64,000 nucleotides of DNA. Source: an uncultured Gemmatimonadota bacterium. Lineage in GTDB: Bacteria; Gemmatimonadota; Gemmatimonadetes; Gemmatimonadales; Gemmatimonadaceae. Shown piece after piece: positions 58,980 to 64,000 of the stretch (position 1 is the first letter of the stretch; every line of letters begins with the position of its first letter). Position numbers and translations under genes: made by a program. The stretch is taken from positions 1-64,000 of the forward strand of contig CAIVZZ010000004.1 of assembly GCA_903910555.1 (NCBI GenBank). Direction: 5' to 3'. The notes under the pieces were generated by a model. It had not been told where the DNA came from, made no database searches, and saw only the letters and a list, made by a program, of their open reading frames with translations.

Positions 58980-60490
58980 CGTGTACCCGCCTTCGCAGTT
59001 GGTCCTACCTCAACATCAAACGCCGCCGATCGCACCGTTCCCGCGCGCTTGAACTGCACCCACACGCGATAATGCCCGGCGCTCGGAAACGCCCAAGGAA
59101 ACTCAAAGCTCCCCGCCATCGCGCTTTCCATAGCGGGCATCGCTCCAGATCCTATGGCCGGCGTAGTTCCCATCGGATGCAGATGCACAAACACCTTTCC
59201 ATCATCGCGCACCACAACCGCGTGTGCCGCCATCCCCATGTACGGCTCGACGCTCAATACCGCGCCGTTCGCATCGCGCAGCGTGAACCGCAGCCCCGCA
59301 TCCGCGCCCGCCGCATGCGCGCTGTTCGCGCCGTCCCACGATAGCGTCGACCCGTCATCAAATCGAAACGGCGTCCGCACGCCGTTCCCAACAAAAATCG
59401 CATCATCAGGATCCGACGCTTTCCACGCCATCGCCGGCTGCTCGCCGAGCCTCACGGATTCCACCAGCGTCTCGGCGAATCCGTTCTCGTGCACTGCGTC
59501 GGCAAAAACGAAGTACTCGCCGGCGGGCAGAAATGGCAGCGAGCTCTCGAAGCTCGTCGACGTGACCGCAAGTGGATGAAGATGTGCGAGCGCGCCGAGC
59601 CCGTTTTTCTTCACGAAAAACATGTGCAGAAGTTTTCCGTGATCCGGAATCAACGGCAACCATGTCCGTTGGCCGGTGACGCTAGAATCGATCACCAGCG
59701 TGACGATGCGTGTGTGCTGCTCCGTATGGCCCGGGCGCGCAACGCGGCCGCCGCGTGCGCTCGTGTCGTCGCGCACTTTGACGTGCACGATCTCGGGACG
59801 AAAGACAGCCGCTGCGTATGCGCGATCTTCGACGTTCCACCAGATTCTGCCGCCAATCAGAATCACCGCGATGATCGCCGCACCGGTCAGGCGCACGCGA
59901 CGCGCGCGGTGGCGTACGCGATCGTCTGTTGCTTCACCCGGCGTGAGCGTCGCCTCACCCGCTGCGGCGCCGATGATCGTCAGCATTCCCGCGATGAGAA
60001 ATATTCCCGCGGCGGCGAGCGCGACGGCCATCGTGCGGTTCATCTTGAGCACGCCCTGCGCGACCGCCGTGTATGGGACAGTCGCGGTGCCTGGTCCCGC
60101 CGCACCGTCGACGTGTACGATCACGGCGTACGAGCCCTGGCGCATCATCCAGAGTTGGAGCGTCCAGAGCGTGGAGTCACCGGGAACGCGGGCGGCGTCG
60201 TCCGGCGGCGGTGCGTTTTTTTTGTCGGCGCCCCAGACGCGCGCGGTCGCAGTCACGCGCGTTACAGCGGAGCCCGTGACGCGCACGATGATTTCGGCGC
60301 GCGCCGGGATCACGGCGGGGCTGCGAATGATGACGCGCAGCGGGTATGGTCCCGCTTTTCCGTCGAAATACGCATCAGGACTTCCGACGTGCGCTGCACA
60401 CACGAACAGCAGCGAGAGTGCGCCGGAAAGAATTGCGACTCGCCGCGTGACAGCGCGAGCTATGCTCAACGCTTCACTCGTGACATCCAC
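58976..60490 (-). CDS. Membrane-anchored protein with HLHP motifs, unknown function
   Basis: 504 aa. Hydrophobic segments at about 15-37, 150-176 and 196-217 bracket an early periplasmic-type domain (IIVRVTGSAVTRVTATARVWG). A long C-terminal extracytoplasmic part contains two His clusters, LAHLHPLAV and VFVHLHPMGT, plus Met-rich stretches (MAAHAV, AMPAMESAMAG). This pattern suits copper or another soft metal, which is inference. The stop overlaps the downstream lipoprotein start by four bases, and its start overlaps the upstream membrane gene by 25 bp. Confidence 0.65.
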   Translation of the reverse strand: MDVTSEALSIARAVTRRVAILSGALSLLFVCAAHVGSPDAYFDGKAGPYPLRVIIRSPAVIPARAEIIVRVTGSAVTRVTATARVWGADKKNAPPPDDAARVPGDSTLWTLQLWMMRQGSYAVIVHVDGAAGPGTATVPYTAVAQGVLKMNRTMAVALAAAGIFLIAGMLTIIGAAAGEATLTPGEATDDRVRHRARRVRLTGAAIIAVILIGGRIWWNVEDRAYAAAVFRPEIVHVKVRDDTSARGGRVARPGHTEQHTRIVTLVIDSSVTGQRTWLPLIPDHGKLLHMFFVKKNGLGALAHLHPLAVTSTSFESSLPFLPAGEYFVFADAVHENGFAETLVESVRLGEQPAMAWKASDPDDAIFVGNGVRTPFRFDDGSTLSWDGANSAHAAGADAGLRFTLRDANGAVLSVEPYMGMAAHAVVVRDDGKVFVHLHPMGTTPAIGSGAMPAMESAMAGSFEFPWAFPSAGHYRVWVQFKRAGTVRSAAFDVEVGPTAKAGTR

Positions 60491-61611
60491 TCACCCCACG
60501 CGAGGCCGACGCGGCTCGTAACCGTTCCGACGATCGTCGCGGCTCCGAGCGCGGGAAAGATCGAAAGCAACGATGGATCGTCAACCCCGTCCGTCGCGCG
60601 TTCCGTCGGCCAGAATCGCGTTTCCCACGGGCCCATGCGCGCCGAGTATGGCCACTCATGTCCGTGAAAGAGCCAGTTGTGCGAGTTCCCGTGCACCATG
60701 AAGGTCGCCATCGGCCACTGCACCGCGCAGAGCAGCAGCACAAAGGTCGCGCTCAACGCGAGCGAGAGGAGCCACGGATTCACGCTGGCGAGGCGGCGTC
60801 GCACGAGATCCATCCCGAACGCCGGAACAATGAGCAACACCGGAAAGTACGGTGGCCACAGATACGTTCTCGGATTCCAGATCGGCGCGAGCAACGGCAC
60901 CGCGCTGATGTGCGGCAGGATCTGTCCCATTGCCAGCCAGAGCAGCGTGCTCACGAGCGCCGCCGCTGCCGCGGGATAGGTGAGCCGTCCCGCCCGCGAA
61001 TATCCCGCAAGCAACAGCGGAAAGACTCCGCCCCACACGAGGTAGAACACAGCCGAGTGCTGCTCGTTCGGCCACGAATATTCGATCGAGCCGCACATGA
61101 AGATGAACGCGACGACTCCACCGGCGCACGCGTACAGCCATGCGTCGCGAACGGTGTCGTGTTCGTCGGCGCGGTTCTGCGCAGACGCAGTCAACGCGAG
61201 CGCGCCGACGACGATGCCGAGCATTCCCCAGAAGAGCACCATGTGCGGCGGGCTGACGATTTTCACATCGAGCCCGTACGCGTTGTGCCACCAATCGTCG
61301 AACGGCGCCGAGGCGAGCATCGCGAAGGTGCCCCAGATGGTGATCCACGCGCCCATGGGGCCGCGGAATCCCCAGAAATGCACCGTCGACGCGTCGTCAG
61401 TTTTCTGGAATGTCGTGCGCAGCACAATGAAGCCGCACGCGCAGCCGGCGCAGATCGCGGCGAGATACTCGACCACATGCGGCGGCGTCCAGAACGTGTC
61501 GCGGCCGACGGTCATGTGCCATGAGATATCCCACAGCAGGCCGAGGACGATTCCGGCGGCGCTCGCGACGATCGTTGCGATGAACCAGGTCGGAATTGCA
61601 GGGGAGCGCAT
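60466..61611 (-). CDS. Polytopic membrane protein of unknown function
   Basis: 381 aa with about ten hydrophobic helices. Recurrent His/Trp/Pro motifs near helix ends (LWDISWHMTVGRDTFWTPPHVVEYLA, read in two parts; FDDWWHNAYG; SPPHMVLFWG; MVHGNSHNWLF) look like a metal- or haem-containing membrane enzyme or assembly factor. No family assigned. It is the first gene of the four-gene operon ending in the VPS10-type protein. Its ATG at 61611 follows a structured leader at 61632-61726. Confidence 0.68.
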   Translation of the reverse strand: MRSPAIPTWFIATIVASAAGIVLGLLWDISWHMTVGRDTFWTPPHVVEYLAAICAGCACGFIVLRTTFQKTDDASTVHFWGFRGPMGAWITIWGTFAMLASAPFDDWWHNAYGLDVKIVSPPHMVLFWGMLGIVVGALALTASAQNRADEHDTVRDAWLYACAGGVVAFIFMCGSIEYSWPNEQHSAVFYLVWGGVFPLLLAGYSRAGRLTYPAAAAALVSTLLWLAMGQILPHISAVPLLAPIWNPRTYLWPPYFPVLLIVPAFGMDLVRRRLASVNPWLLSLALSATFVLLLCAVQWPMATFMVHGNSHNWLFHGHEWPYSARMGPWETRFWPTERATDGVDDPSLLSIFPALGAATIVGTVTSRVGLAWGEWMSRVKR

Positions 61612-61631
61612 TACTTGATGTTAATGGCTCA

Positions 61632-61726
61632 GCGCCCTAGCTCACAGTTCCGGGCGCACCGCTTGGCAGGGTCAGAGCTCAAGCTTACGGCAGGCTTTGA
61701 ACTTGAGCGATGACAATGCCAAGCGG
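61632..61726 (-). promoter_or_regulatory. Structured leader or attenuator of two hairpins upstream of the membrane operon
   Basis: The long outer pair CCGCTTGGCA 61659-61668 / TGCCAAGCGG 61717-61726 is perfect (10 bp) and encloses GCTCAAG 61677-61683 / CTTGAGC 61702-61708. A second pair, GCGCCC 61632-61637 / GGGCGC 61652-61657, lies closer to the ATG at 61611. Neither has a U-tract, so this is more likely a leader structure than a terminator for gluQ. No known riboswitch was recognised. Confidence 0.5.
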
Positions 61727-61731
61727 GGAGC

Positions 61732-62550
61732 CTACGACCCGTGAGCTAGAGCATTGAGCACGTCATCTGCGGTTTTGCCTGCCGCGCGCATTTCGCGAAT
61801 GCTCGTATCCCCCGCCGACTTGCTGAGCTTTGAACCATCAGGATTGGTGATCAGCGCATGATGGTGAAACGTCGGCGGCGTGGTCCGGCCGAGTAATCGA
61901 GCCAGGCGGATCTGTCGTGCCGTGGACGACAAGAGATCTTCGCCGCGAATCACGAGATCGACGCCCTGATCGAGATCGTCGACGGTCACCGCGAACTGAT
62001 AAGTCCAGTTTCCCAAACGGTCGCGAATAAGAAAATCGCCACACTGCTCCGCAGGCGACTGCGCTTGCGGGCCGAGCCGCTCGTCGACGAACGTCTCGAT
62101 TCCGTCATCCATGCGCACGCGGCGGGCGAGAGTCGAATCCGGCGCGAGCCTGCGTTCGCGACAGAGAGCCGGATAACGCATCTCCTCACCGAACCGATCC
62201 GGAACTTCGGCGGCAATGTCGCGTCGCGAGCAATCGTACGGATATGCGAGTCCGGCCGCTTCCAATTCGGCGAGCACCGCGGCGTATCGTTCACCGCGCT
62301 GCTTCCAGCTCTGTCGCGGCGCGATCGAATCAGGAACGAATCCGAGCCAGTCGAGATCGTCGACGATACCATCGACGTATTCCTGGCGACAGCGAGTGCG
62401 ATCGTGGTCTTCAATCCTCAGGATCACGCGGCCACCGCGTTCGCGCGCGATGCCCCAAACGTGCATCGCGTTCACCACGTGACCCAGATGCAGCCACCCT
62501 GTCGGGGCCGGCGCGAAGCGCGTGACCGGCCCCTTTGCTGCGCTCGCCAC
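61732..62550 (-). CDS. gluQ: Glutamyl-Q tRNA(Asp) synthetase
   Basis: 272 aa. This is a GluRS paralogue that lacks the anticodon-binding domain and attaches glutamate to queuosine in tRNA(Asp). Signature FAPAPTGWLHLGHVVNAM (HIGH-like), RIEDHDRTRC, the Zn-region YPYDCSRRD and CRERR, and the KMSKS-like SKLSKSAG near the C-terminus, where the protein ends as expected for this short form. It lies 23 bp downstream of the formamidase-like gene, same strand. Confidence 0.93.
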   Translation of the reverse strand: MASAAKGPVTRFAPAPTGWLHLGHVVNAMHVWGIARERGGRVILRIEDHDRTRCRQEYVDGIVDDLDWLGFVPDSIAPRQSWKQRGERYAAVLAELEAAGLAYPYDCSRRDIAAEVPDRFGEEMRYPALCRERRLAPDSTLARRVRMDDGIETFVDERLGPQAQSPAEQCGDFLIRDRLGNWTYQFAVTVDDLDQGVDLVIRGEDLLSSTARQIRLARLLGRTTPPTFHHHALITNPDGSKLSKSAGDTSIREMRAAGKTADDVLNALAHGS

Positions 62551-62573
62551 TTTCTAGACTTTTTTTAAACTTT

Positions 62574-63656
62574 CTACTTCGTGAAGATCTTCTTGGGAAT
62601 CATCACGTGCACACCGTAAGGACCGTCAACCAACTGCGTGATGTCGACGTCGCACGCGGTGCTCACCAGCATGTACGCATCGTCTTTGTTCATTCCCTTC
62701 ATTGTGACGAGGAACTCAATGGCCTGACGAATCGCGGTCTTGGTTGCGACAACCAGATCCTTGTCGATTCCCATCGCGATGAAATGCGTCGGCGTCTCGC
62801 CGCGCGGCCAGGTGAGATGGAGATCCTTGCGAACGATCAGCTGAATGCGGCCGACGAGCGACGTTTCCAGCGCGGTGATATCGACTTCGCCGTTGCCCTG
62901 TCCGGCGTGCCCGTCGCCAATCTCTAAGAGCGCGCCCTTCGTGTGGACCGGAATAAAGAGCGTCGTCCCCGCGACGAGTTCTTTGTTGTCGAGATTCCCT
63001 GCGTAAATCCCTGGCGGCGCGCTCGACACTTTTCCCATCGAGGCCGGCGGCGCCACTCCAATCGACCCAAAAAACGGATGCATCGGGATGTCGATCCCGT
63101 CGGCGAAGTGCGCCATGTTCGTCTTCGCGTCGAGCGGAATGATCTTGGTTTTCGAGTAGCCGTAGTCTTCTGGAATAAATCCGCTGCGTCCGCCGAACGA
63201 GTTGTAGGCGTACGGAATCGCCAAATCAATTTGCCGGATACGCACTTCGAGCACGTCGCCCGAATCTGCACCTTCCACATAAATCGGGCCGGTGAGAATG
63301 TGGCCGCCCAGTCCCGGCGTTCTCTTCACCGAATCGATGATCGCGCGCAGCGCCGGCTGAATGTCCGCCGGCTTCACACCCGCGCGCTCGAGTCCCGCAG
63401 GATTGTTGGTGATCATGGTCGTCACTTCGACAACGTCGCCCGATCTCACCCGCAGCACCGGCGTTGCGTCAGCCGAGTAGTAGCCGAGGATCACCGTCTT
63501 GGGCGTGGCGAGCAGTTTGTGCTGCACCTCGATCTTTCCCATCTTCGGCGCTTCGCTTACCGCGGGACCCTGCGAGGACATGCACGCCGCCGCCGCCACG
63601 ACCGTTGCCGCTGTGACCACTGCGAACTGAAACAACCGCGTCAGCTTGGTTTTCAT
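62574..63656 (-). CDS. Acetamidase/formamidase-family lipoprotein
   Basis: 360 aa from ATG 63656, which overlaps the upstream stop as ATGA (an ATG four codons earlier is less likely). The signal ends in the lipobox-like VAAAACMSS, so the mature protein is probably lipidated. The FmdA/AmdA fold is clear: LRVRSGDVVEVTTM, TGPIYVEGADSGDVL, FFGSIGVAPP, IPVHTKGALLEIGDGHAGQGNGEVDITALE (read in two parts) and YMLVSTACDVDITQLVDGP (read in two parts). Cytoplasmic relatives hydrolyse formamide or acetamide; an exported version suggests an extracellular amide. Confidence 0.88.
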   Translation of the reverse strand: MKTKLTRLFQFAVVTAATVVAAAACMSSQGPAVSEAPKMGKIEVQHKLLATPKTVILGYYSADATPVLRVRSGDVVEVTTMITNNPAGLERAGVKPADIQPALRAIIDSVKRTPGLGGHILTGPIYVEGADSGDVLEVRIRQIDLAIPYAYNSFGGRSGFIPEDYGYSKTKIIPLDAKTNMAHFADGIDIPMHPFFGSIGVAPPASMGKVSSAPPGIYAGNLDNKELVAGTTLFIPVHTKGALLEIGDGHAGQGNGEVDITALETSLVGRIQLIVRKDLHLTWPRGETPTHFIAMGIDKDLVVATKTAIRQAIEFLVTMKGMNKDDAYMLVSTACDVDITQLVDGPYGVHVMIPKKIFTK

Positions 63657-64000
63657 TTGCCGTTGCACGCCTCAGGAGTGAGTTCAAAGTCAGCGAGATA
63701 AATAGCACCGCGTCCATCCGTCCGCGCCCCCGGATCAAAAGCCGCATGCAACTGCACTTCGGCTTGATGGAAGGTGAGCGGCGCGGCGCGCGCCAGCGTG
63801 CACGCAAGCGCCTTCCGCAACGCTTCGGCATCGTGCTCGTTCAACGGCTTCGCGTGAATCGTGGCCGTCACGAGAGTCACCCAAGCGGTGTCGGTCCCCT
63901 GCGCGGCGAATCCGGGCGCGAGAAAGAGCTTGCTCGCTTTGCCCGTTGCAAGCGCCACCGCGCGCGCCTTCATGAGCTCAACGGAACGCTGGCCGATCAC
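63653..64000 (-). CDS. Partial protein of unknown function (right window edge)
   Basis: The 115 visible codons read to the right edge, where a GTG occupies the last three bases; whether this is the true start cannot be told. Sequence such as KLFLAPGFAAQGTDTAWVTLVTATI and FHQAEVQLHAAFDPGARTD is not recognised, with no signal or membrane helix in view. Its stop overlaps the formamidase-like ATG by four bases, so the two form one operon. Confidence 0.55.
   Translation of the reverse strand: MIGQRSVELMKARAVALATGKASKLFLAPGFAAQGTDTAWVTLVTATIHAKPLNEHDAEALRKALACTLARAAPLTFHQAEVQLHAAFDPGARTDGRGAIYLADFELTPEACNGK

Overview
The window is high-GC bacterial chromosome. Exported proteins with signal peptides, lipoboxes or Tat motifs, a class A penicillin-binding protein, a TonB-plug-like protein, a sortilin/VPS10-type repeat protein, exported amidohydrolase and M20 enzymes, DinB and eukaryote-type Ser/Thr kinases point to a Gram-negative, aerobic heterotroph. 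Gemmatimonadota is the best guess, but that is inference from gene style; no rRNA gene is present. Coding density is very high, genes often overlap by four bases (ATGA, GTGA and apparently CTGA or TTGA), and no stretch above 300 bases lacks a gene.

Layout. 1-9.2 kb: a fused dehydrogenase E1 (cut by the left edge), a small membrane protein, an HNH nuclease convergent with an Ada/Ogt-like protein, nadE, a class A PBP and a CHASE3-GAF sensor without output domain. 9.2-19.2 kb: lon behind a perfect bidirectional terminator, two tandem paralogous membrane Ser/Thr kinases, an alpha/beta hydrolase lacking its nucleophile, and a toroid-like protein coupled to a second hydrolase. 19.4-24.2 kb: DEAD-box helicase, a lone prepilin, a lipoprotein, an SGNH hydrolase, a SelW/Rdx-type selenoprotein gene with an in-frame UGA and a SECIS-like hairpin, and pfkA. 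24.2-30 kb: an orphan DEAH-type helicase followed by a GMC dehydrogenase, its Tat-exported small subunit and a sugar isomerase-like protein. 30-39.6 kb: CGNR regulator, thioesterase, an sthA-like gene broken by an ochre codon, ispH, and a tightly coupled run that includes fumarylacetoacetase.

39.6-44.9 kb: a four-helix-bundle (23S IVP/S23-type) ORF sitting exactly inside 43-bp imperfect inverted repeats, a REP-like palindrome, and two 'membrane protein + Rieske protein' pairs either side of an ABC-F gene. 44.9-54.5 kb: acyl-CoA dehydrogenase, FAD oxidase, exported hydrolases, DinB and an acyl-ACP desaturase. 54.5-64 kb: a minus-strand series running from a partial gene through an exported formamidase-like protein and gluQ, then a structured leader and a four-gene membrane/exported operon of unknown role ending in the VPS10-type protein.

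The most striking item is the selenoprotein at 22276-22509. Conventional gene calling misses it because the UGA is read as a stop. The inverted-repeat-bounded S23 unit at 39620-40023 comes second.
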